From positions 2,912,001 through 2,976,000 of the forward strand of contig NZ_RCHV01000002.1 in the NCBI RefSeq assembly GCF_003665095.1: a stretch of 64,000 bases of DNA, written 5' to 3'. This document shows positions 8,384-16,427 of the stretch, in pieces. Made by a program: the position numbers and the translations under genes. Below the pieces are notes generated by a model, which worked only from the letters and a program-made list of their open reading frames with translations, made no database searches and was not told the DNA's origin. How positions within the stretch are numbered: position 1 is the stretch's first letter; each line of letters opens with the position of its first letter. This DNA comes from Streptomyces sp. Z26. Its GTDB lineage: Bacteria > Actinomycetota > Actinomycetes > Streptomycetales > Streptomycetaceae.

Positions 8384-8548
8384 ATGGCACGCAACGAGCT
8401 ACGCCCGATCGTCAAGCTCCGCTCCACCGCGGGCACCGGCTACACATACGTCACGCGCAAGAACCGCCGGAACAACCCCGACCGCCTGGTGCTGCGCAAG
8501 TACGACCCGCTGGCCCGCCGCCACGTCGACTTCCGCGAGGAACGCTGA
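8384..8548 (+). CDS. rpmG: 50S ribosomal protein L33, zinc-independent paralog
   Basis: A 54-residue protein ([20 protein letters not shown]...) with the conserved [20 protein letters not shown] core and no cysteines. C-plus L33 carries four. It heads the operon rpmG2-rpmE2-pseudo-GTPase-rpsR2. There is no clear ribosome-binding site before the ATG, and the predicted -10 ends 8 bp upstream, which supports leaderless translation. Confidence 0.95.
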   Translation: MARNELRPIVKLRSTAGTGYTYVTRKNRRNNPDRLVLRKYDPLARRHVDFREER

Positions 8549-8583
8549 CCGTCCGCCGTCGGAAACGAACCGAAGGACCCACC

Positions 8584-8838
8584 ATGAAGCCCGGAATCCA
8601 CCCCGCGTACGGCCCCGTCGTCTTCCGCGACCGCGCCGCGAACCACGCGTTCCTCACGCGCTCGACGATGACGAGCGACAAGACCGTCGAGTGGGAGGAC
8701 GGCAACACCTACCCGGTGATCGACGTCGAGATCTCGAACGTGAGCCACCCCTTCTACACCGGCACCGCCCGCGTCCTGGACACCGCCGGCCGGGTCGAGC
8801 GCTTCGAGCAGCGCTACGGCCGACGCAGGGCCAACTGA
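8584..8838 (+). CDS. rpmE2: 50S ribosomal protein L31 type B, zinc-independent
   Basis: An 84-residue L31[21 protein letters not shown] at the start, then the [10 protein letters not shown] motif and the VERFEQRYG tail. It has no cysteine, unlike zinc-binding L31A. It lies 35 bp after rpmG2. Its stop overlaps the start of the next gene (TGATG), coupling L31B synthesis to the degenerate COG0523 protein. Confidence 0.95.
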   Translation: MKPGIHPAYGPVVFRDRAANHAFLTRSTMTSDKTVEWEDGNTYPVIDVEISNVSHPFYTGTARVLDTAGRVERFEQRYGRRRAN

Positions 8839-9992
8839 TGCCGTCCGACGGCGCGTTGCCCGTCGTCGTCGTCGCCGGACTGCACGGCGACGCCCGGCGG
8901 ACGGTCGTCGACCACCTCCTGCGCACGGTGATCGGCAGTGTCGCGCTCCACCACGACCTGTCCACCGCGGTGGACGGCAACGTGGCACGCGAGATCCGCG
9001 ACGCCTCCGGCGTACTCTCACGCGACACAGCGCCCCTGGTCAACGACTGCGCCTGCTGCGCCCTGCGCGAGGATCTCGTCCCGGAGCTGGAACGCCTCGC
9101 GGATGGCGGCCTCACCCGGCTGGCCGTCGTCGAGCTGTGGGAATCCGTCGAGCCCAAGGCCATGGCCGAGGTCGTCGTACAGCACGGCGGTGAGGCCGTC
9201 CAGCTCACCAACGTGATCACGGCGGTGGATCCGGCGCTCGTCCTCCCCTGTCTCGCCAACGGCGACGACCTCGCGGAAGCGGGGCTCGCCGCCGCGCCGA
9301 CCGACCAACGCACCGTCGGCGACACCTGGGCGAGGCAGCTGGAGTACGCGGCCGTCCTCGCCGTCGTGGAGAGCGCCGAGGCCGACGACACGGACCGTGC
9401 GCTGCTCACGCAACTGCACCCCACCGCGCTCCAGGTGGACGCCGCGTCCCCCGAGCTCACCGAGCAGGCATTCGCCGGGTTCGACGTCGAGGCGGCCGCG
9501 GCGGCCCAGCACCCGGCCTGCGCGCTGCTTCCCCAGGAGGCGGACGCGGCGGGAGTGACGACGTTCGTGTGGCGCAGCCACCGCCCCTTCCACCCCGAGC
9601 GGCTCTACGAGGCCCTGGAGGACCTGTGCTGCGCCGCCGCCCGCAGCCGCGGGCGGTTCTGGCTGGCCGACCGGCCGGACACCCTGCTGGCCTGGGAGGC
9701 GGCGGGCGGGGCGTTGTGCGTGGACAGCGCCGGCCCCTGGCTCGCCTCACTCCCGGACGCCGCCTGGGAGTTGGTACCGCCCGTCCGTCGGGCCGCCGCC
9801 GCACTCGACTGGCACCCCGAGCACGGCGACCGCTGCCAGCACCTCGTGTTCACCTCACCGGCGCTCGACAGCGACGGCCTCGCCCACGTCCTCGAAGCCT
9901 GCCTGCTCACCGACGCCGAGTACGCGGCGGGACCGGAGGCCTGGAAGCGCCTGCCGCCCGCATTCGACTCGCTGCTCAATCCGGTCGCCTGA
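8838..9992 (+). CDS. Degenerate COG0523 protein lacking GTP-binding motifs
   Basis: A 384-residue relative of the GTPase at 5614, with the same layout but lost nucleotide motifs. The P-loop position reads GLHGDARRT (residues 14-22) rather than GxxGxGKT, and the NKxD position reads AVVESAEADD. The CxCC metal motif survives as CACC at 71-74 in DCACCALREDL, and the C-terminal CobW domain is present (HRPFHPERLYEAL; a late HPEHGDRCQH segment adds possible ligands). It is unlikely to hydrolyse GTP. It may be a metal-binding chaperone or a partner of the intact GTPase. It sits inside a ribosomal-protein operon, coupled to rpmE2. Confidence 0.85.
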   Translation: MPSDGALPVVVVAGLHGDARRTVVDHLLRTVIGSVALHHDLSTAVDGNVAREIRDASGVLSRDTAPLVNDCACCALREDLVPELERLADGGLTRLAVVELWESVEPKAMAEVVVQHGGEAVQLTNVITAVDPALVLPCLANGDDLAEAGLAAAPTDQRTVGDTWARQLEYAAVLAVVESAEADDTDRALLTQLHPTALQVDAASPELTEQAFAGFDVEAAAAAQHPACALLPQEADAAGVTTFVWRSHRPFHPERLYEALEDLCCAAARSRGRFWLADRPDTLLAWEAAGGALCVDSAGPWLASLPDAAWELVPPVRRAAAALDWHPEHGDRCQHLVFTSPALDSDGLAHVLEACLLTDAEYAAGPEAWKRLPPAFDSLLNPVA

Positions 9993-10028
9993 CCCGGCGT
10001 CCCTTTTCCGTATCGCACAAGGAGTGCC

Positions 10029-10265
10029 ATGCCTCCCCGTCAAAGCCCCCGCAAGCCGCTGAAGACCCGCCCCAACCCGCTGGACGCGGCCGGGATCACC
10101 TACATCGACTACAAGGACACGGACCTGTTGCGGAGGTTCATCTCCGACCGCGGCAAGATCCGCAGCCGCCGGGTGACGCGCGTCTCGGCGCAGCAGCAGC
10201 GTCAGCTGGCCCGTGCGATCAAGAACGCCCGGGAGATGGCGCTCCTGCCGTACTCGGCCCGATAG
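10029..10265 (+). CDS. rpsR: 30S ribosomal protein S18, zinc-independent paralog
   Basis: A 78-residue S18 with the typical [20 protein letters not shown] and [20 protein letters not shown] segments and no cysteine. It begins with ATG at 10029, with an AAGGAG site 5 bp upstream, and is the last gene of the rpmG2 operon. Replacement S18 commonly accompanies C-minus L33, L31 and S14 in actinobacterial Zur regulons. Confidence 0.95.
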   Translation: MPPRQSPRKPLKTRPNPLDAAGITYIDYKDTDLLRRFISDRGKIRSRRVTRVSAQQQRQLARAIKNAREMALLPYSAR

Positions 10266-10706
10266 ACCCGGTCGACCCGATCGAGAGAAGCGCCAGGGAG
10301 AAGAACTCCGTGTCGGCGGGGGCGCATTTTCCGCTTCACCCGGCGAGGGCGACGACCTTGAGGCCGCCGGCATCCCGCGATATCTCACGCAGTGGATCAT
10401 GCGAACCCTTATGGCGCAGAGCCTCGTTCGACTCCGCACTACGCGACACCATCACCCCGTGCGGACACGACCGCACGGCGCTCCGCAAAGCCTCCTTTGG
10501 CCCTGGCGTCCGGCTCCTGACAGGCACCCGCTGGCCACCAGAGTGAACGGGCGGCCTCGGAGGGTGCGTCCGGCGTCGTTCGCACTCGCATTGGACTCCT
10601 CGTTGGGGACGTCTCATCTGCCTGCGGCGTCAACTGGTCTCGCAGCAGAGCCGGTTGCGGGCGCGGCGATTTGACACCGCCTCTCCATCCCCCCAACCTA
10701 TGCACA
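10266..10706. other. 440-bp intergenic region with a possible gene relic
   Basis: I see no convincing intact gene. A minus-strand frame at 10336-10617 contains RSAVRSCPHGVMVS, reminiscent of a small ferredoxin-like actinobacterial protein, but the rest does not match and no partner motifs follow. The 3' end holds a TATGCA -10-like hexamer (10699-10704) for the next gene. Confidence 0.35.
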
Positions 10707-10721
10707 TGACATTCATTTCCA
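10707..10721. promoter_or_regulatory. Zur-box-like operator upstream of the CooC-like gene
   Basis: TGACATTCATTTCCA matches the Zur palindrome at most positions. It lies 15 bp before the start codon and covers the expected transcription start downstream of TATGCA at 10699. Confidence 0.65.
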
Positions 10722-10736
10722 GTAGGAGTGACTGAA

Positions 10737-11696
10737 ATGCGCGTAGCTTTCGTGGGCAAGGGCGGCAGCGGCAAGACCACCCTGTCCGCCCTGTTCAGCC
10801 TTCACCTTGCCCAGCAGGGAGCTCCGGTGGTCGCCATCGACGGCGATATCAACCAGCACCTCGCATACGCACTCGGGCTCGACGAGGACGAGATCTTCAC
10901 CGCGCCGCCGCTCAGCGCCAGGACCGCCGAGATCAAGGACTACCTGCGGGGCACCAATCCGCGGATCCCGACCGCCGACGCCATGGTCAAGACGACACCC
11001 GCCGGCCGCGGCTCCCAGCTACTCCGCCTGCTCGGCGAGGACGAGATCCACGCCCACCACGTACAGGAAGTGGCAGGGGTGCCCTTGATGATCACCGGCG
11101 CCTTCGACGAGAACGACCTCGGGGTGGCCTGCTACCACTCCAAACTGGGCGCGGTCGAGATGTACCTCAACCATCTCGTCGACGAGGCCGGGGAGTACGT
11201 GGTCGTCGACATGACAGCGGGGGCAGACGCGTTCGCCTCTGGCCTGTTCACCCGTTTCGACATGACGTTCCTGGTGGCGGAGCCCACCCTCAAGAGCGTG
11301 TCCGTTTACCGCCAGTACCGCGACCACGCGGCGGAGTTCGGAATCCCGGTGGCCGTCGTCGGCAACAAGGTCACCAACGAGGACGACCTGCGCTTCCTGC
11401 GCACCCACGTGGGCGAGGACCTGGTTGCCCACTGCGAGCTGTCCCCCCACGTCCGCCATCGCGAACAAGGACGCTCACAAGGCACGTTGGAACAGCGGAA
11501 CGTTCGCACCCTGGAGCAGTTGCGATCCGCCGTCGACGCTCGCTCCAAGAACTGGACCGCTTTCCAGGAGCACGCCGTCGACTTCCATCTGCGCAACGCC
11601 GCGGCCTGGGCCAACTCCGCCACCGGCCAGGACCTCACCACTCAGGTCGACCCGGACTTCCGGCACGGCCCCGAGGCCTTCACCCCCGTTGCCTGA
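10737..11696 (+). CDS. CooC/MinD-like P-loop ATPase, probable metallochaperone
   Basis: A 319-residue protein with a deviant Walker A (GKGGSGKTT at 7-15), the SIMIBI-type AIDGDINQHLAYALG segment and the VVVDMTAGADAF motif. This is the CooC layout, known from nickel insertion into CO dehydrogenase. No CO dehydrogenase gene is present here. The Zur-like site directly upstream instead suggests a role in zinc supply or metal sparing. I chose the ATG at 10737 because AGTAGGA ends 9 bp upstream; the GTG at 10728 directly abuts that site. A His-containing C-terminal tail (residues 250-319) follows the ATPase core. Confidence 0.82.
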   Translation: MRVAFVGKGGSGKTTLSALFSLHLAQQGAPVVAIDGDINQHLAYALGLDEDEIFTAPPLSARTAEIKDYLRGTNPRIPTADAMVKTTPAGRGSQLLRLLGEDEIHAHHVQEVAGVPLMITGAFDENDLGVACYHSKLGAVEMYLNHLVDEAGEYVVVDMTAGADAFASGLFTRFDMTFLVAEPTLKSVSVYRQYRDHAAEFGIPVAVVGNKVTNEDDLRFLRTHVGEDLVAHCELSPHVRHREQGRSQGTLEQRNVRTLEQLRSAVDARSKNWTAFQEHAVDFHLRNAAAWANSATGQDLTTQVDPDFRHGPEAFTPVA

Positions 11697-12006
11697 TCCC
11701 GTACCTCCCTCCCGGCCGGACACAGACCACGGTACGGAACACCACCTCGTGTGGCTGAACGTCTCCTCGCAGCTCTTGGCCGACGCCCAGAACGACCGCG
11801 TACGGGAGCAGGACTTCGTGGCTCGCCGGGCGAACTTCGCGACGACTCGGCGGAGTTCGCGGACAACCAGACTCCGCCGCCCTCCGAGAAGGAACTCGGC
11901 GAGCTGCTGCGCGCCCTGTCCAGCGACGTGAAGCGCCCCCGCGCGAGCGGGGGCGCCCCGGACAGACGGGCTGCTGACTCGAGTTGCCTGCCCGTCCGGC
12001 TTCGGC
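11697..12006. other. 310-bp intergenic region between convergent genes
   Basis: It contains short open frames only, e.g. one reading VWLNVSSQLLADAQNDRV, none of which I recognise. It includes the terminator at 11933-11956. Confidence 0.4.
11933..11956. terminator. Bidirectional terminator
   Basis: A perfect 10-bp GC stem (GCGCCCCCGC with its complement) with a GCGA tetraloop, between the convergent CooC-like gene and aztD. Confidence 0.75.
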
Positions 12007-13209
12007 TCAGTGGCCTTCCACTGTTCCGGACAGCTCGTTGGTGCCCTTCGGCAGCGTCACGGACTTCAGTTTCTCACCCGAGTCGAGGTCGAAGGAGTGC
12101 AGCTTCCGCTTGGCCGGGTCGGAGACGTAGGCGGTGTGGTCGCGCACGAACAGGGTGGGCCGGGGCTGCTGCCAGTCCAGCGGCTCCTGCCACTTGCCGA
12201 CGGCCTCGATCCGCTTCTCGATCTTCCCGGTGGCCGGGTCGATGACGTGCAGGACACCGTTGGTGCCGAGCACCAGGGCCTCGCCGTGGGGGCCCCGGGC
12301 CAGCGAACGGAAGGAGTAACTGGTGCCGAGGTCGACCAGCTTCATCTTCTCCTTCTCGGTGTCGATCAGCGATACCCGGGTGGGACGTTCCAGCTCGGCC
12401 TCCGGGTCGGTGAAGTAGTCGCCGAGCAGCACCGGGGAGTGGTCAGTGCCCGCCTGGGTGCCGACCGCTCCGTACTCGTCGGGGCTCTCCACCTTGGTGA
12501 ACTCACCGTTCTTGAAGAGCAGGACGCCGTCCTCGCAGCCCAGGCCGACCACCTCGTTCTCGGCCGCCGCCTCCCCGTGGACTCCGGGGCACTTCTCGGA
12601 GCGTGCGATCTCCTTGTTGCCCTTGTCCAGGGCAAGGGCACCGGTGCGCTTCTCCTCGGTGCCCAGGGTGCTGACCAGTTCGCCGTTGGTGAGCTCGATC
12701 GCGACGCCGTGGTGTGCCTCGGCAGAGGTGTAGTCGCGGGTCTCGGGCTTCTTGCCGTCGGCGAGGTGCGCCGGGTCGAAGGCGTGGACCTCGCCCGTAC
12801 CGTCGGTGAACAGTACGGTCTTCCCGCCGTGCCGTACGACGTGTCCCGGCTTGGCCCCCTTGAACTCCGTGTCCGTGAAGGCCGCCTGGGCCGCGTCGAA
12901 AAGGCGGAAGCCGCTGTCGGTGGAGACGACGACGTGGTCCTTGTCGCCCGCCGGGTTGACCCGATTGAAGCCGGGCAGCTCCACGGTCCGCTCCAGCTTC
13001 AGGCTCTCGCCGTCGAGGACGTACAGGCCCCCGTCGTACGAGGCGACCAGCGGAGCGTGGACGGGGGCGGAGGCGCTGTCCTTCTTCTTGTTCTTCTCCT
13101 CGGCGCCGGACGGGGAGTCGTCCTCGGTGCCGCAGGCGGTCAGCGCCATCGAAGCGGCGAGGACGAAGACTGTTCCCGTGAGCGCTCCGGCGCGTGTCGA
13201 CCTGATCAT
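12007..13209 (-). CDS. aztD: Periplasm-side zinc metallochaperone AztD (lipoprotein)
   Basis: A 400-residue secreted lipoprotein: an Arg-containing N-region, a hydrophobic core and the lipobox LTAC near residue 26. A Lys/Ser linker and a beta-propeller-like repeat region follow. Family marks include KPGHVVRHGGKTVLFTDGTG, the AHHGVAIEL His pair and CPGVHGEAA. AztD-type chaperones pass zinc to the binding protein AztC. It is the last gene of the leftward operon aztB - lipoprotein - aztC - aztD, 78 bp after aztC. Confidence 0.85.
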   Translation of the reverse strand: MIRSTRAGALTGTVFVLAASMALTACGTEDDSPSGAEEKNKKKDSASAPVHAPLVASYDGGLYVLDGESLKLERTVELPGFNRVNPAGDKDHVVVSTDSGFRLFDAAQAAFTDTEFKGAKPGHVVRHGGKTVLFTDGTGEVHAFDPAHLADGKKPETRDYTSAEAHHGVAIELTNGELVSTLGTEEKRTGALALDKGNKEIARSEKCPGVHGEAAAENEVVGLGCEDGVLLFKNGEFTKVESPDEYGAVGTQAGTDHSPVLLGDYFTDPEAELERPTRVSLIDTEKEKMKLVDLGTSYSFRSLARGPHGEALVLGTNGVLHVIDPATGKIEKRIEAVGKWQEPLDWQQPRPTLFVRDHTAYVSDPAKRKLHSFDLDSGEKLKSVTLPKGTNELSGTVEGH

Positions 13210-13287
13210 TGCGTGTCGTTCCTCTCCGGCCCTGGGGGCGCGGGTCGTGGGTGGTGCGGTCGGCCTGTGCGGGTCGGCCGCGGGTGT

Positions 13288-14238
13288 TCAGCCACGGCTC
13301 AGGCCCTTGGTCATGGCCGTCGTATTGGCGCGCATCATTTCCAGGTAGGTGCCGGCGCCCTTGCCCTTCGCCGTCAGCGACTCGGAGTACAGGGGGACCA
13401 CGGCCACGTCCCCGCCCATCTCCTTTCGCAGGACTTCGGCGAGGCGGGTGGGCTGGGAGGAGTCGGCGAAGACGGTGCGCACGTGCGCGTCGTCCATGGC
13501 CTCGGTCAGTGAGCGCAGGTCCGAGGAGCTCGGAGAGGCGAGCGTCGTGCCGCTGGGGATCACGGCGCCGACCACCCGGAACTCGAACCGGTCGGCGAGG
13601 TAACCGAAGACGTGATGGTTGGTCACCAGCGCGCGGCGCTCCCGGGGGATCTTCGCGAAGGACTTCTCCATCCAGGTGGTCAGGTCGTCGAGCCGGCCGT
13701 CGTATCGCTCGGCGTTGGCCCGTACGGCCTCCTCGTCCACCCCGTCCACGTGCTCGACGACCTGGTCGGTGATCTCCTCGGCCGCCTTGCGCACCCGGTC
13801 GGGGTCGGTCCAGAAGTGCGGGTCGGGCTCACCGTCCCCCTGCTCGACGCCGCCCAGCGAGGCGATACGGAAGGTGAGCGGGTCCGCCGCCTCACCCGCC
13901 GCGAAGGTGGCCACGCCCGACTCGCGCGCCGCGGCCACGTGCCGTAGCACGTTCTCCTCCAGCCCGAGTCCGTTGTGCACGACGAGGTCCGCGTTCTCCA
14001 ACTCGGCGGCTTGGACGGCCGAGAGGCCGAAGGAGTGCGGGTCGGCGTTGGGCTTCATCAGGACGGTGACGTCCGCTTCGTCGCCGACGATCTGCCGGGT
14101 GATGTCGCCGAGGATGTTCGTCGTCACCACTACTTGGGGCCGGTCGTCCTCCGCCCCGCAGCCCGTCGCCGTCACGGCGACGAGCAGGGCGAGGACCACC
14201 GCCGACGAGGCCCGCTTCCGCACGCCGCGCGCCGTCAT
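13288..14238 (-). CDS. aztC: Zinc ABC transporter substrate-binding lipoprotein AztC
   Basis: A 316-residue cluster A-I (ZnuA/TroA-type) binding protein with lipobox TGC near residue 27. Predicted metal ligands occur in order: His in DPHSFGLS, His in DPHFWTDPDRV, His in TNHHVFGYLADRF and Asp in VFADSSQPT. The long flexible His loop of classic ZnuA is missing, as in AztC, where the separate chaperone AztD does the loading. Its start overlaps the stop of the upstream lipoprotein gene by 4 bp (ATGA), so translation is coupled. Confidence 0.92.
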   Translation of the reverse strand: MTARGVRKRASSAVVLALLVAVTATGCGAEDDRPQVVVTTNILGDITRQIVGDEADVTVLMKPNADPHSFGLSAVQAAELENADLVVHNGLGLEENVLRHVAAARESGVATFAAGEAADPLTFRIASLGGVEQGDGEPDPHFWTDPDRVRKAAEEITDQVVEHVDGVDEEAVRANAERYDGRLDDLTTWMEKSFAKIPRERRALVTNHHVFGYLADRFEFRVVGAVIPSGTTLASPSSSDLRSLTEAMDDAHVRTVFADSSQPTRLAEVLRKEMGGDVAVVPLYSESLTAKGKGAGTYLEMMRANTTAMTKGLSRG

Positions 14239-15476
14239 CGGCCCGTCTCCACCATCAGTGCGGGCCGGATGTCGAGGGCGAAGGTGCGGGCCACCCGTAG
14301 GTCGTCGTTGTAGTCGATCTCGTGCACACGTTTGCCTTCAGGGTCGTTGAGATAGGCACGGCTCCGGTCGACCTCGATCACCGGCGCCGGGCCCTCACCG
14401 GCGACGGTCCGTGGGGGATTTTTCAGCAGCCGCGGTGTGGCCCCGGTCTCCTTGCCGGTCGCGATGTCGTAGCCGTGCAGGGCTCCGTCGGTCTCCAGCA
14501 CGACCAGCGGCGTGCCCTCGCCCGCGGTGTTCGCGGTGACGACGGGCCCGGTACGGATGCGGGTCCACCTGCTCTCGGTGACGTCGAGCACCCAGACGGC
14601 ACGCGCGCCCGCGGTCGCCGTGAGCGTGCTGCTGCCAGGTCGGAGCCGGAACGCCCGCGCGCGCTCCGCGGCGGGCACGTCCTCGCCGTAGGGGATCTTG
14701 CGCGCGGTGAGCTCACCGTCCTGCTCGTGGATCAGCAGGGCTCCGTCGGCGCAGCCCAGCACGGCTCCTCTGCGCGTCACCGCATCGCCCCGGGGGTCTC
14801 GGCACGTGGCCTTCGGCGTGTCGACGGCCTTGCCCGAGCGGTCGAGCACGGCCAGTTCGGCAGGGGCGTCGTCTCCCCCGGTGAGGGCGATCAGATGCTC
14901 GGCGTACGGGACGACGGCACCGGCGTAGCCGCCCGGGAGCTCGACGGGTGAACCAAGTCGGGCTTCTTCCAGATCGGCCCGGCGGTACACATCGGCCCGT
15001 CCGTCCGCGCCCGTGGCCACGGTGACGCCCGCGTCGCTGCGAATCGTCACGCGGCGACCGTCGGGCATTTCGCCCACCTGCCGGATCTTCGCCCGGTAGT
15101 AGTGCACATGATCGCCGTGGTCGACCATCCACGCACCGCTGTCGAGCACGTGGACACCGTCCGGCGTGTGGAAGTAGCCGAAACGGCCGTCGGTGGTGAG
15201 GGCCGAGGCGTCCGGTCGGCGGTCGGTGTGGTGCACCTTGCCGGTGATCAGGTCGAGGACTCTCGTCTCCCCGCCCGCCGGATCACCGAGCAGAAGCCGG
15301 GACTGCTGCTCGGCGGCCTCCGACGCGCCTTCGACGTAGCCGTGCGGCGTGGCGGCGGAAGAACCGCTCCCCGACGGGGACTTGGAGTCATCGCTCTGAC
15401 CGGTGCACCCGCCGACGAGCAGGATCGCCGCGGCCGTGGCCGCCGCCGGGCCTATGAGCTTGTTTCGGACAGGCAA
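14235..15476 (-). CDS. AztD-like secreted lipoprotein
   Basis: A 413-residue lipoprotein (lipobox VGGC at about residue 24) with a propeller-like body of repeated LD/VLD blades. It is distantly similar to AztD but has its own His cluster (VDHGDHVHYYRA at about 140-151) and a Cys pair. It sits between aztB and aztC, overlapping aztC by 4 bp and starting 11 bp after aztB, so it belongs to the zinc uptake operon. It is probably a second surface zinc scavenger or chaperone; the exact role is inferred. Confidence 0.78.
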   Translation of the reverse strand: MPVRNKLIGPAAATAAAILLVGGCTGQSDDSKSPSGSGSSAATPHGYVEGASEAAEQQSRLLLGDPAGGETRVLDLITGKVHHTDRRPDASALTTDGRFGYFHTPDGVHVLDSGAWMVDHGDHVHYYRAKIRQVGEMPDGRRVTIRSDAGVTVATGADGRADVYRRADLEEARLGSPVELPGGYAGAVVPYAEHLIALTGGDDAPAELAVLDRSGKAVDTPKATCRDPRGDAVTRRGAVLGCADGALLIHEQDGELTARKIPYGEDVPAAERARAFRLRPGSSTLTATAGARAVWVLDVTESRWTRIRTGPVVTANTAGEGTPLVVLETDGALHGYDIATGKETGATPRLLKNPPRTVAGEGPAPVIEVDRSRAYLNDPEGKRVHEIDYNDDLRVARTFALDIRPALMVETGR

Positions 15477-15487
15477 GGGGGATCGCC

Positions 15488-16384
15488 TCAGGTTTCGGTC
15501 GGCTGAAGGGCAGATGCGTGTGCGGTGTCGGCGAGTGGTCGCACGGTCCGCGGTCCGGGGCGCGCGGTGTGGCGACGCCGGAGTCCGGAAGCCAAGTGGG
15601 ACAAGAAGAAGAACCCGACGGCGAGCCCCGAAACCGTCGCACCGGCGGCGGTGCTCAGGTGCCAGGACAGCAGGAGCCCACCGAACGTGGCGGCCGACCC
15701 GATGGCCGCGGCCAGGGCCATGACACCGCCCACGCTCCGGGCCCAGGGCAGAGCGGCCGCCGGCGGAGCGATCAACAGACCGAGCACGAGCAGTGTCCCG
15801 ACGACGTGGAAGGACGCGACGATCGCCAGGGCCAGCAGACCGAGCAGCACCGCGTGCGCGAGGCGCGGCCGCAGGCCGAGCGTGCCGGCCTTGCGCTCGT
15901 CGAACGCCAGGGCCAGGAAGGCCCGGTGCCCGACTGTCGCGACGCCAGCCGCCAGGAGCAGGGCCACCACCAGGAGGAGCAGGTCACTTTCGCGCACGGC
16001 AAGGACGTCCCCGAAGAGGTAGCCGGTCAGATCCACCGCGAACGACTGCGATCTGGACACGATGACGACGCCGAGCGACAGCATGCCGACGAACAGCAGC
16101 CCGATGCCCGTGTCCTGCGAAAGACGCGGGGTGCGGCCGAGGACGGTGACGCCGGCCGTCATCACGGCCGCGCTCACCGCCGCGCCGAGCAGCAGGTTGC
16201 CCCCGAGCAGCGCGGCGACCGCGACGCCCGGAAGCAGCCCGTGGGACATGGCGTCACCGAGGAAGGCCATGCCACGCAGAACCACCCAGGTACCCGCGAG
16301 TGCGCAGACCGCCGACACCAGAACCCCGGCCCACAGGGCCCGTTGCACGAAGGCCACCTCAAAGGGGGCCGTCAACCACTCCAT
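15488..16384 (-). CDS. aztB: Zinc ABC transporter permease AztB
   Basis: A 298-residue ABC-3 family permease with about eight hydrophobic helices. Conserved segments are GMAFLGDAMSHGLLPGVA, the SRSQSFAVDLTGYLFGD loop and the VVGTLLVLGLLIAPPAAAL helix. I take the ATG at 16384 as the start: on the minus strand a TATGGT -10-like hexamer (16396-16391) places transcription at that ATG (leaderless). A TTG at 16405 would lie inside the Zur-like operator. It leads the leftward azt operon. The tail (residues 270-298) is polar. Confidence 0.9.
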   Translation of the reverse strand: MEWLTAPFEVAFVQRALWAGVLVSAVCALAGTWVVLRGMAFLGDAMSHGLLPGVAVAALLGGNLLLGAAVSAAVMTAGVTVLGRTPRLSQDTGIGLLFVGMLSLGVVIVSRSQSFAVDLTGYLFGDVLAVRESDLLLLVVALLLAAGVATVGHRAFLALAFDERKAGTLGLRPRLAHAVLLGLLALAIVASFHVVGTLLVLGLLIAPPAAALPWARSVGGVMALAAAIGSAATFGGLLLSWHLSTAAGATVSGLAVGFFFLSHLASGLRRRHTARPGPRTVRPLADTAHASALQPTET

Positions 16385-16399
16385 ACGAAGACCATACAA

Positions 16400-16414
16400 T
16401 GACAATCATGTTCA
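16400..16414. promoter_or_regulatory. Zur-box-like operator between aztB and aztA
   Basis: TGACAATCATGTTCA is the best Zur-palindrome match in the window. It lies in the 40-bp space between divergent aztB and aztA and touches a -10-like hexamer on each strand (TACAAT at 16395-16400 plus; TATGGT at 16396-16391 minus), so one repressor could close both promoters. Confidence 0.75.
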
Positions 16415-16427
16415 AAAAGACCCTCCA

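Noticed and set aside
12010..13512. A 500-codon plus-strand frame opposite aztD and aztC
   Set aside because: Composition is Val/Gly/Leu/Arg shadow sequence with no motif; the minus-strand lipoproteins explain the region.
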